A stretch of DNA of 64,000 nt from Chitinophaga polysaccharea (GTDB taxonomy: Bacteria; Bacteroidota; Bacteroidia; Chitinophagales; Chitinophagaceae). The DNA lies in NCBI RefSeq assembly GCF_007829335.1, contig NZ_VIWO01000013.1:1-64000 (forward strand), in the 5' to 3' direction. The notes under the pieces were generated by a model. That model saw only the letters and a list, made by a program, of their open reading frames with translations. It made no database searches and had not been told where the DNA came from. The first letter of the stretch is position 1; every line of letters starts with the position of its first letter. A program made the translations under genes and the position numbers. Below are positions 50,977 through 59,014 of the stretch, piece by piece.

Positions 50977-52197
50977 TCAGAATACAATATTACCCTTATG
51001 CACGAGTGATTTAACCGGTGAAACCCTTGCCACTACTTCAGCAGAGCAGGACGCTTCCATGAATACCAGGTTGGCTTCGTTACCTGCCTTAGGCCATTGC
51101 TGGTTTCCTTTATCATCCAACGGAAGTAAATACCTGGTGGCAAATCCCAATGTCCTGGAGAGCGCCCATTCAGAGCTATAGCCATAGAGGCTTGCAATGA
51201 GCTTCGCCTTCCGGAGCATGTGGCCAGGTCCGAAAGTACTCCAGTGATCCTGGATATTATCGTTCCCCACCAGCACTTCCACACCATGTTTCCTGAGCAG
51301 CGGAATGGGCATAATAGTATTGCCGAAAGGCACAGAAGAAACAATGCCCACGCCGGCTTCTGCCAGGCGGGCAGCCATACGTTCCGCTTCCAACGGGGAA
51401 AGATGCCCCAGTGCAAAAGCGTGGCTTACAAAGCTTTTGCCGCGAAGCACCGGGTTTTCATTGGCTTTGTTGATCAGGTATTCAATGGTTTTCACACCGG
51501 TTTCTCCTGCTTCATGCAAATGAATATCGATCCCCTTATGATGATCGATAGCCAGCTGTGTAATCAGCTCCATTGGCTTTTCTATGCTTCCATCAATGGA
51601 ATAGGGATCAACCCCGCCAATAAAATCAATGTTCATTTTTACCACTTCTTTCAGTAGTGGCGCCGTGTTAGTATAAAACAGCCCATGCTGTGGAAAGGCC
51701 ACCAACTCCGCGCCTACCGTTCTCTCTTTATTTTTCAGCGCTATTTCCAGGTGCTTTAAAGACTCGAAGCCGGAAGTGGGATCGATATTGAAATGAGAAC
51801 GGATAAAGTGTGTACCGTTTGATTGCAGGAAGTTAACCAACTTTTCTGTTCGCTCAATGGATGTTTTCAGCCATTCGGGGATCATTTTCTGCTCATACGC
51901 AATCTGATCCTTCACGGTTCTTCTTTGGCCCGATACCGCCTGCCATGGCAGTCCATAGAGCATCTTATCCAAATGGGCGTGCATATCCTTAAATGCAGGA
52001 AGCATCAGCCAGCCTTTCGCATCTATGGCGTCCAGGGCAGGATCATTGGGGGTGATTACCGTAATCTTACCGTCAGCTATCTCAACACAGAAAAGTGCAG
52101 TCTTTGTTTTTACCACCTCATCGCCATCATATTCAAAGCCCGTTTCCAGCAATACATTCTTAAATGTATAGCGGCCGTCGTTTGTTATTTTATCCAT
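50977..52197 (-). CDS. cytoplasmic amidohydrolase, cytosine-deaminase-like
   Basis: A 406-residue metal-dependent hydrolase. Metal-site HxH is His73-x-His75 in KDMHAHLDKML; other landmarks are the HLHEAGETG segment, SHAFALGHL, and GNDNIQDHWSTFGPG, which line up with the HxH, HxDE, HTxxxH and GHDDVxDPW motifs of CodA-type cytosine deaminases. The composite fold of N- and C-terminal small beta domains is also present. No signal peptide. It is the paralogue of the gene at 52393 (same motifs and length, clear similarity throughout), which is exported, and the two are divergent. Substrate not known: a cyclic amide, guanidine or nitrogenous base is expected. Confidence 0.88.
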   Translation of the reverse strand: MDKITNDGRYTFKNVLLETGFEYDGDEVVKTKTALFCVEIADGKITVITPNDPALDAIDAKGWLMLPAFKDMHAHLDKMLYGLPWQAVSGQRRTVKDQIAYEQKMIPEWLKTSIERTEKLVNFLQSNGTHFIRSHFNIDPTSGFESLKHLEIALKNKERTVGAELVAFPQHGLFYTNTAPLLKEVVKMNIDFIGGVDPYSIDGSIEKPMELITQLAIDHHKGIDIHLHEAGETGVKTIEYLINKANENPVLRGKSFVSHAFALGHLSPLEAERMAARLAEAGVGIVSSVPFGNTIMPIPLLRKHGVEVLVGNDNIQDHWSTFGPGHMLRKAKLIASLYGYSSEWALSRTLGFATRYLLPLDDKGNQQWPKAGNEANLVFMEASCSAEVVARVSPVKSLVHKGNIVF

Positions 52198-52277
52198 TTG
52201 ATGCTTTTTTATTCCCGGATTATTGTGGCAAAGTAAATGGTAAATATCTCCGGAACTTTGTATTATCTATCCGGATA

Positions 52278-52324
52278 CTTGAAAGATTTATAATTACCCG
52301 TGAACTATTGATAAATCTTTCAAG
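52278..52324. promoter_or_regulatory. perfect 13-bp inverted repeat in the divergent amidohydrolase promoter region
   Basis: cttgaaagattta (52278-52290) and taaatctttcaag (52312-52324), perfect complements, 21 nt between. Half-site centres are 34 bp apart, close to three helical turns. It lies 42-88 bp upstream of the -7 box of the exported paralogue and about 80-130 bp from the other start, so it may be an operator for both. Confidence 0.6.
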
Positions 52325-52365
52325 AGATGTCATGAATCCTTCACAGCTTAAACAACCATGAAAGC

Positions 52366-52373
52366 TAATTTTG
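52366..52373 (+). promoter_or_regulatory. -7 promoter box of the exported amidohydrolase gene
   Basis: TAATTTTG, an exact TAnnTTTG match. The transcript would start at about 52379-52382, which makes the ATG at 52381 nearly leaderless and favours the ATG at 52393 as the start. Confidence 0.6.
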
Positions 52374-52392
52374 CATAAAAATGACTGGGACT

Positions 52393-53721
52393 ATGAAGAA
52401 AACCGAAATATCCCGCAAGGAATTTATCAGAATGTCGGGGTTGGGACTGGCAGGCGTGGCTTTTGCCTCCGGCTTACTGGGCACTGCTGATGCCTTTGCC
52501 GGTGATGCAGCAGGCGGGAAAAGCTACCTGTTAAAAAACGTGCGACTGGAAACAGGATTTGTTTATGAAGAAGGAGAAGTAGTCCACACAACGACCGATT
52601 TGTTCTGCGTTGACATCAAAGACGGAAAGATCAAAAGTATTACTGCCAATAAACCGGCTGCCACTAATGCCATTGACGCAAAAGGCTGGCTGATGCTCCC
52701 TGCCTTCAGGGATATGCACATCCACCTCGACAAAACCTTCTACGGAGGCCCGTGGCAGGCCACGAGGAGAGGTCCTGGTGGCGTGAAGGGCATGATAGCC
52801 CTGGAACAGAAAATTCTCCCGGAAATGCTGAAAACTTCCACTTACCGGGCAGAAAAGCTGGTGGAGCTGCTGCAGTCTAAAGGCACTCACTTCGCCAGGA
52901 GCCATGTCAATATTGAACCTACATCCAGGCTGCAATCGCTTACTAACCTGCAGAAGGCACTGGAAAACAAAAAGAATTCCTTTGGCGCCGAACTGGTCGC
53001 ATTCCCACAGCACGGCGTATTCTATACCAACTCCGTTCCCTATCTCCGGGAAGCAGCAAAGATGGACATCGATTTCATCGGTGGCCTTGATCCTTATACC
53101 ATTGATGGCGCTATTGAAAAAACAATAGATTTCACGGTACAACTGGCACTGGACAATAAAAAAGGGATCGATATCCACCTGCATGAATCAGGAGAGTCCG
53201 GGTTAAAAACTGTAGAATACCTGATTAAGAAAGTAAACGAGCATCCTGCCCTTCAGCATAAAACATTCTTAAGCCACTGCTTTGTACTGGCTAAGATCGA
53301 CAAAGTAAAGCAGGAGGAAATTGCAGAGCAATTGGGCGCCGCAGGCATAGGGATCGTTTCTACCATTCCCTTCGGCGGATTGATTATGCCTATACCTACA
53401 CTCTATAAGCACAACGTAAATGTGATGACTGGAAACGACAGCATCATTGACCATTGGAGCTCCTTTGGGTCCGGAAGCGTATTGGAAAAAGCCCATACCA
53501 TGGCTCAGCTATACGGCTACTCTAGTGAGTTCCTGCTGTCGAGGAGTCTTAAACTGGCTACGGGAAATGTACTTCCGCTTGATGATAAAGGCGTGCAGCA
53601 GTGGCCTAAAGCCGGCGATACCGCTGACCTGGTGTTGGTAGATGCCAGCTGTTCTGCAGAAGCAGTAGCAAGGATATCTCCCGTAAAATCGCTGATCAAT
53701 AAAGGGCAAATCGTATACTAG
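52393..53721 (+). CDS. exported amidohydrolase, cytosine-deaminase-like
   Basis: A 442-residue protein. N-terminus SRKEFIRMSGLGLAGVAFAS (7-26) is a twin-arginine-like signal (Arg-Lys rather than Arg-Arg) with a hydrophobic core and AFA cleavage region near 36, so it is likely exported folded. The catalytic part follows: His109-x-His111 in RDMHIHLDKTF, the HLHESGESG segment, SHCFVLAKI, and GNDSIIDHWSSFGSG. The same motif order as in the cytoplasmic paralogue at 50977 shows a duplication in which one copy gained or lost the signal. Terminator at 53746. Substrate unknown. Confidence 0.88.
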   Translation: MKKTEISRKEFIRMSGLGLAGVAFASGLLGTADAFAGDAAGGKSYLLKNVRLETGFVYEEGEVVHTTTDLFCVDIKDGKIKSITANKPAATNAIDAKGWLMLPAFRDMHIHLDKTFYGGPWQATRRGPGGVKGMIALEQKILPEMLKTSTYRAEKLVELLQSKGTHFARSHVNIEPTSRLQSLTNLQKALENKKNSFGAELVAFPQHGVFYTNSVPYLREAAKMDIDFIGGLDPYTIDGAIEKTIDFTVQLALDNKKGIDIHLHESGESGLKTVEYLIKKVNEHPALQHKTFLSHCFVLAKIDKVKQEEIAEQLGAAGIGIVSTIPFGGLIMPIPTLYKHNVNVMTGNDSIIDHWSSFGSGSVLEKAHTMAQLYGYSSEFLLSRSLKLATGNVLPLDDKGVQQWPKAGDTADLVLVDASCSAEAVARISPVKSLINKGQIVY

Positions 53722-53745
53722 TTACACTGTATTGAGGCTGCGTGG

Positions 53746-53778
53746 AAGGGCGGGAACAATTTCCCGTCCTTATTTTTT
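53746..53778 (+). terminator. rho-independent terminator of the exported amidohydrolase gene
   Basis: 11-bp stem with one G-T pair (53746-53756 with 53761-53771), 4-nt loop, then a T run (53773-53778). It starts 25 bp after the stop at 53721, before the convergent GLPGLI gene. Confidence 0.88.
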
Positions 53779-53780
53779 TG

Positions 53781-54569
53781 CTACAAATCCATAAAAAACT
53801 GGACCCACGCCGACGTCAAACCAAATTGTTTCAGCATGTCGGCGGTTTTAATATTGAAATCCTTGTTATTGATCAGGGCGCTTTTTCCAGGCGCGGGAAC
53901 TTTCCAGCTCCCTGGCCCAGTGTCCATACTGGCAATGCTTTGAGCAAAAATGGTAATATGCTGATGCGGTATTGCCACTCCCAAAATCATTCCCGGCAAG
54001 CCGTTGAAGGACTCCGGACCGCCATGCGTAGGAATTTCATCGGTATAGAAAGCAACGATATAGATAGAATCAAACAACAGGGCATTGGCACGGTGACATT
54101 CATAGCCGGCAATTTCCCGGGTTTCTTCCGTCAGCTTCCATTTAAGTTGCTTAGGGCCATCTTTGATAAAATAGATATGCTCAAAAGCTTCTTTTTCCGT
54201 AAGCACAGTACCGTCAGAGAAATTGCTATACACTTTATTTTTGTAGGCTACCGGTATCTGGAAAGTTTCAGAATAGTTCATATCGGGATTAGCCGGCTGA
54301 TAAAGGCTCTGTTCCCCGTTAAAATACAGTTCAAAACTATCGGCCCAAAACTGGGGTGCCGTATTCCGGTAGTCTTTCATGAAGGTGATTAACTGATCAT
54401 CCGTTATAGTCCGGGTTTCTTTCAGGAAAATGGGCATGGCTGCGAATGTATTGACTCTCCGCTCAAACTTTATTTTCCCGCTGTTGACAAACACCGCCCG
54501 CTGTGCCGTAGCCGGCAGGAAACAGCTCGTCAGCGCGATGATCGCAAAAATGTGAATGCTCTTTCTCAC
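53781..54569 (-). CDS. GLPGLI family protein
   Basis: A 262-residue exported protein (signal peptide 1-22, ending PATAQ) of the GLPGLI family. The signature lies at 190-195 as GLPGMI within GGPESFNGLPGMILGV; the family occurs in Bacteroidota, often next to TonB-type barrels, and has no established activity. The start is a GTG at 54569, in a GTGA overlap with the stop of the TonB-type gene upstream (54566-54568), pointing to coupled translation. The closeness suggests that the protein works with that barrel, perhaps as a periplasmic or surface partner. Confidence 0.88.
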   Translation of the reverse strand: MRKSIHIFAIIALTSCFLPATAQRAVFVNSGKIKFERRVNTFAAMPIFLKETRTITDDQLITFMKDYRNTAPQFWADSFELYFNGEQSLYQPANPDMNYSETFQIPVAYKNKVYSNFSDGTVLTEKEAFEHIYFIKDGPKQLKWKLTEETREIAGYECHRANALLFDSIYIVAFYTDEIPTHGGPESFNGLPGMILGVAIPHQHITIFAQSIASMDTGPGSWKVPAPGKSALINNKDFNIKTADMLKQFGLTSAWVQFFMDL

Positions 54570-57292
54570 TGTTTAATACTATTAAATTTTGTAAAATTCC
54601 AGGTAGCACCGATCATAAAATAACGCCGGATGGTGGTGTAAATATTCTCCGAGAAAAATGTGTTGGTAGCTGTACGGGCATAACCATTATTCTGATTCAG
54701 GATATCATTACAGGAAATTTTCACCATTAGCTGGTCTTTGCGCAAAAAGGCATGCCCTATCCATGCATTCCAGATAGTCCGTTTGAAATTATCGCTGAAT
54801 GTTTGTGTCTTCTGCTGCCATTGGTAGTCAACATCTGTATGGAACTGGAACTTCTTCAAAAAATAAATATCCAGCGACGGGTTCAGTGCATAAAAGAAAT
54901 AGCTGTTCTTTGAATCAGGTTGCAGGGAGGAAGTATTTTTGGTATACCCTCCGCTACCCATCAGGTAAAAGCTGTATTGCCGGGGCTTCGATTTAAACAA
55001 CTCGGTTGACAACGTAAACGTGTTATAATTCAGTTGGTTAACCACACTGTTGATGGGACTAAAGGATTTTCCACCATTTAATCCAAGTCCCACTCCCGCC
55101 TGCAAATCAATCAGCCTGATCTTCTTCGAGTAGTAGGTGTTTATATGATAATTCCGGTTGGCATAGCCGTTCATGTTCACATACTGGTAAGTATAGGCGC
55201 CCGCGGGGTCTACAGTGATAGCCTGGGTAATCGGGTCGTTAACCAACGTATAACCCGCTGTTACCCCATAATATACCTGCGCCGCTATTTTTGCTGCATT
55301 GAACCTGGCTGAGAATTCATTGGTAAAACTATTTTTCAGATCTGTATTCATCAGCAAGGTGGTAAGCTGGCTATTGTCGAAATTAAACGGCAATATCTGG
55401 GAACGTCCGGGATTATTACCGTTCCCATTGTAGCTAAAGTTCAGGGACTGGTAATTGCTGAATTTATAGTCAAAATTCAGATTAGGGTTCAGGCTTACAA
55501 ACTGTTTATTCACCTTTACGGCGCTGTAGACACTTTCGGTATTCAGCTGAACAAATTTAACATTGTTCCCCACCTTCAGGATAATCTTTTTTGCGGCATA
55601 GTTCAATGAAAGTCCGCCCTGATTCCCCCAGGAGGTGGTATTCATTTTACTACTAAAGGCGGTATCAATCACTTTGATGTCCTGGAGGTTATAAGAACGT
55701 TTGTCATCGTGCGATGACTCATTATCAAGGTCATAGTTCACAAGCATCGACCATCTTTTGGAAAGCGGTTCCGTATATATAACATTGAGATGCAGGAGCC
55801 GCCAGTCGTCATTCATCTTCCTACGTAAATGCAGTAATGACGTACTATCTACATGATCTTTGTCGTTATAAAAAGTGCTATTCGAAACACTTTCGCCGTT
55901 CGTGGCATCATCTGAAAAGTTATTATTCCAGTATACGGATATTGTGCGTCCTTTCTTTTTCAGCCGCTTTTCCCACGACAAGTTGATATTATAGGTATTG
56001 AAGTCATACTTATTGGTACTGGACTTCTGGTTATCATACATCAGGCTAGAATCGCCGCGCCTGTTCTGTGACGTACCATTGTTCGAACTTTCGTTACGGT
56101 AGCGTGTACCATCTGTATACACCGTAAAGGTGGCCGTGGAATCATATTTATAAATATACTTTGCATTCAGCTTATGATCGGTGCTGTTATTTTCAAAGTG
56201 GTTATTGGTATTACTTAAAATAACGCCGGAAGGAAGGTTATTTTGCGAGCTAGTGGTTTCTGAGCCAATTACATGCTGCAGGTAGAATTTATAATTACCA
56301 TTGAAAGATGTTTTATCACCGGTCCATTTTTTATCATAGTGAAATCCACCTGAGGTGATCGTGGGCAATCCTTTACCGGAATAATTGCCGTTGCCTTCTT
56401 CATCAGAGCCTACCTTCCCTCTATCAGCCGACCCCAGCCCCGATCTTCCGATATTGCCCGTGGTGGCATATGCCGACATACGTCTTTTCCCCTTGAAGAA
56501 GTTAATCATGGCCTGGGCATTGTATCGCTCATCCGTACCAACGCCGCCATCTGCTTTTCCGAATACCCCGTGGTTTTTATCTTCTTTAACTTTCAGGTTG
56601 ATGGTTTTATCTTTCACCCCATCTTCTATACCGGTAAAGGCCGCGGCATCCGACTTCTTATCGTATACCTGCACCTTGTCGATCATATCGGCCCGCAGGT
56701 TGCGTGTAACGAGTGTAGGATCATCACTGAAAAATTCTTCGCCGTCTACCAGCACTTTCTTTACCTTTTGTCCTTGTGCGGTAATATTACCAAATTGATC
56801 TACCTGCAATCCGGGCAACTGTCGTAACAGTTCTTCCACGGAAGCATTGGGTTGCACTTTGAAACTGCCTGCATTATACTCGGTAGTGTCGCCGTTGATC
56901 TTGATGGCGGCCACCTGCGATTTGACGATGACTTCTTTCAGTAATTTGCTTTTCGGGATAAGATAAACATTGTTCAGTGCCACTGTTTTACCGGCAGCTT
57001 CTTTCATATTTACCCGGTGAGAATAGCTGGCATACTTCGGATAAGAAAAATATAACACATAGCTGGCGGTATCAGCAAGCTGTTGAAAGCTGAATTCACC
57101 CTCCTTCCCTGCCCTTGTGCTGGCGATGATAAATGAATCCCTGGCTTGCAGCAATACCACTACTGCATTTTGCAGCGGCGCTTTCACGCTGCTGTCTGCC
57201 ACAGTCCCTTTGATCGTACTGTTTTGAGCATCGACTTTGTAATGGAATAAAATAGTCAGCAGAAATATCAGGCTCAGGGCATTTTTCGTCAT
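54566..57292 (-). CDS. outer-membrane TonB-type beta-barrel protein
   Basis: A 908-residue protein of the outer-membrane barrel family with carboxypeptidase-regulatory domain (OMP_b-brl_2 type). Signal peptide 1-22, regulatory beta-sandwich (about 25-115, STIKGTVADSSVKAPLQNAV), plug-like part (about 125-230, with RQLPGLQVDQFGNITAQGQK and KKVLVDGEEFFSDD), then the large barrel. Unlike SusC it has no STN and no SusD partner. Together with the GLPGLI gene (GTGA overlap) it forms a common Bacteroidota pair. Substrate unknown. Confidence 0.9.
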   Translation of the reverse strand: MTKNALSLIFLLTILFHYKVDAQNSTIKGTVADSSVKAPLQNAVVVLLQARDSFIIASTRAGKEGEFSFQQLADTASYVLYFSYPKYASYSHRVNMKEAAGKTVALNNVYLIPKSKLLKEVIVKSQVAAIKINGDTTEYNAGSFKVQPNASVEELLRQLPGLQVDQFGNITAQGQKVKKVLVDGEEFFSDDPTLVTRNLRADMIDKVQVYDKKSDAAAFTGIEDGVKDKTINLKVKEDKNHGVFGKADGGVGTDERYNAQAMINFFKGKRRMSAYATTGNIGRSGLGSADRGKVGSDEEGNGNYSGKGLPTITSGGFHYDKKWTGDKTSFNGNYKFYLQHVIGSETTSSQNNLPSGVILSNTNNHFENNSTDHKLNAKYIYKYDSTATFTVYTDGTRYRNESSNNGTSQNRRGDSSLMYDNQKSSTNKYDFNTYNINLSWEKRLKKKGRTISVYWNNNFSDDATNGESVSNSTFYNDKDHVDSTSLLHLRRKMNDDWRLLHLNVIYTEPLSKRWSMLVNYDLDNESSHDDKRSYNLQDIKVIDTAFSSKMNTTSWGNQGGLSLNYAAKKIILKVGNNVKFVQLNTESVYSAVKVNKQFVSLNPNLNFDYKFSNYQSLNFSYNGNGNNPGRSQILPFNFDNSQLTTLLMNTDLKNSFTNEFSARFNAAKIAAQVYYGVTAGYTLVNDPITQAITVDPAGAYTYQYVNMNGYANRNYHINTYYSKKIRLIDLQAGVGLGLNGGKSFSPINSVVNQLNYNTFTLSTELFKSKPRQYSFYLMGSGGYTKNTSSLQPDSKNSYFFYALNPSLDIYFLKKFQFHTDVDYQWQQKTQTFSDNFKRTIWNAWIGHAFLRKDQLMVKISCNDILNQNNGYARTATNTFFSENIYTTIRRYFMIGATWNFTKFNSIKQ

Positions 57293-57350
57293 TGAACGAT
57301 AGAATTTAAATGTAGGCTAAGCAACAAATGGTCTTTTTGACAACCTGTTT

Positions 57351-58937
57351 TTAGTAGTTATGAAATGCTTTCATTTCTTCGTTGTACACATAGGGTCGGC
57401 CATATGATTTATCGTGCTGCTTTATTTCCGCATTGAGCACCCGATAAATACCATTTGCCGGTACTGCGGAAAATACAATCATTTTTTTAATTTTCTGTTT
57501 TTTTAGTTTATCCGGATCGTCTTTCAATGTTTGCATGATACCCGCGGGTACCCAATCGTTCCGGGTATTATCCCAGTAAACCACCTGGCATTTCTTATTG
57601 TACCGTGCCGGCGGTAATTTGGCTATATCCAAGGCGAAGTCGGTCAATGAGTCTTTATTTTCCCGGAAGTACTGGATATGGCCGCTCTCCGTCACCAGAA
57701 AAGGCGTTCCAACAGTCCTTGTGTTTTCCTCCTTGCCATCCAGTAGCACAATGGGAGCGTACAACGCAGTGTTGGCAATGTCCTTAAAGATTATGCTATC
57801 ACCGTTCCTGGTTGTTTTTACCTGCAATGGCTTCCAGTATTTACCATTGAGCACTCCCAGGAATATTTTATCATGTTGCCCATCCGGCACTTTCATCGCG
57901 TAGTCGATGGTGGATACGTATTCTCGGGTAATATCATGATAACTTTGAAAATTCTGACCTTCATCCAGGATGGTATGGCCATCTATGCGGTAGCTGTAGC
58001 GGTAGGCTTTGGCCAGCCGCATATTTTGAAAAAGCAGGGAATCCCTCACGGGCTTATCATAAATGGCATTCATTGGTACAAATTTACCGGTGGTGTCCAG
58101 TACGGCCAGCCAGGAATGCCCACCAAAGTTGCCGTTGGCCCAGTAGAAGGTAAACTCGGTCGATATGGGAATGCCAATAGCGCGGAGCCAGTAGCCTACG
58201 ATCATATTTAAATCTTCACAACGCCCGCCCCGCGTTACACGCAGCTGGTCCATCGTAAAGGTGCCGGGAAAATAGTTGATAGCGTCGTGGATATATCCAT
58301 AAAATTTACCGAGGCTGTCGTTTACCACACCTGCAATTTTAATCCGGTCGGTGCTGCCACCCGCTTTCTTGAAAATCCATTCGCTGTGCTCCCAACACCA
58401 TTTCCGCCAGTGCTGCAATGGTTCATTCTGTACCCGGTGCGGCAAAATCAATTCTCTGAATTCATCGAAAGTGAGGGATTTTGCCCAGGGCAATTGCCAG
58501 GCCTTAAAAGCATACTCGATATCTTCCATCAGCAGACTGGCGCTGATGGTGCGGCTATCTGCCAGGAAAATAGGGTTCACAAATTTAATGGGGCCGCATT
58601 GCAGCGAATCTTCTATTCTTCTCTTGATTTTATTGACGCTATCGATCCCGATAGTATCACCTGTAAACAACTCTCCTTTAAAAAGTCCACAGTTGGTGAT
58701 AGGTGAATACCGCAGGGTACCTTTACCGGGCATGTTTTCCACGAGGAATATAGCCGCTGCGAGCTTCAGCGAATCACCGGGATTTTGTGAATAATGCGCG
58801 ATCACTTTCTTTAGTTCCGCCGCATTGATACCGGCGTAGTCCAGGGCGGGCTTCAATTTAACGGCCATCGTGTCTTCCCGGGTACCACAAGCGCAAAGAA
58901 AAACAGGTAATAAGATATAAAGGAGTTTCTTTTTCAT
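57351..58937 (-). CDS. transglutaminase-like lipoprotein
   Basis: A 528-residue lipoprotein: lipobox Cys at 17 (FLCAC) and a transglutaminase-like core in the middle. The papain-like dyad/triad is readable: Cys240 in TRGGRCEDLN, His274 in GNFGGHSWLAVLD, and Asp281 in the same strand. The family includes peptidases and cross-linking enzymes; which one cannot be told. The C-terminal part (about 330-528) is beta-rich, with a Bacteroidota-type immunoglobulin-like look. The ATG at 58937 is preferred over the TTG at 58958. It lies between the TonB-type barrel gene (58 bp) and the MG2-type gene (77 bp) on one strand. Confidence 0.85.
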   Translation of the reverse strand: MKKKLLYILLPVFLCACGTREDTMAVKLKPALDYAGINAAELKKVIAHYSQNPGDSLKLAAAIFLVENMPGKGTLRYSPITNCGLFKGELFTGDTIGIDSVNKIKRRIEDSLQCGPIKFVNPIFLADSRTISASLLMEDIEYAFKAWQLPWAKSLTFDEFRELILPHRVQNEPLQHWRKWCWEHSEWIFKKAGGSTDRIKIAGVVNDSLGKFYGYIHDAINYFPGTFTMDQLRVTRGGRCEDLNMIVGYWLRAIGIPISTEFTFYWANGNFGGHSWLAVLDTTGKFVPMNAIYDKPVRDSLLFQNMRLAKAYRYSYRIDGHTILDEGQNFQSYHDITREYVSTIDYAMKVPDGQHDKIFLGVLNGKYWKPLQVKTTRNGDSIIFKDIANTALYAPIVLLDGKEENTRTVGTPFLVTESGHIQYFRENKDSLTDFALDIAKLPPARYNKKCQVVYWDNTRNDWVPAGIMQTLKDDPDKLKKQKIKKMIVFSAVPANGIYRVLNAEIKQHDKSYGRPYVYNEEMKAFHNY

Positions 58938-59014
58938 GAGGTTGAATTTAAAAGACAATGCCCCACTGCCATTTCAGCAGCGGGTAAATCATCTGGACTT
59001 CCCCACCAAACGGG

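Noticed and set aside
52531..53184. A 217-codon open frame on the minus strand inside the exported amidohydrolase gene
   Set aside because: Antisense to a clear enzyme gene with intact motifs; cysteine- and phenylalanine-rich translation without domain character.
53742..54392. A 216-codon open frame on the plus strand across the GLPGLI gene
   Set aside because: Antisense to a recognised family member and starts within the terminator of the upstream gene.
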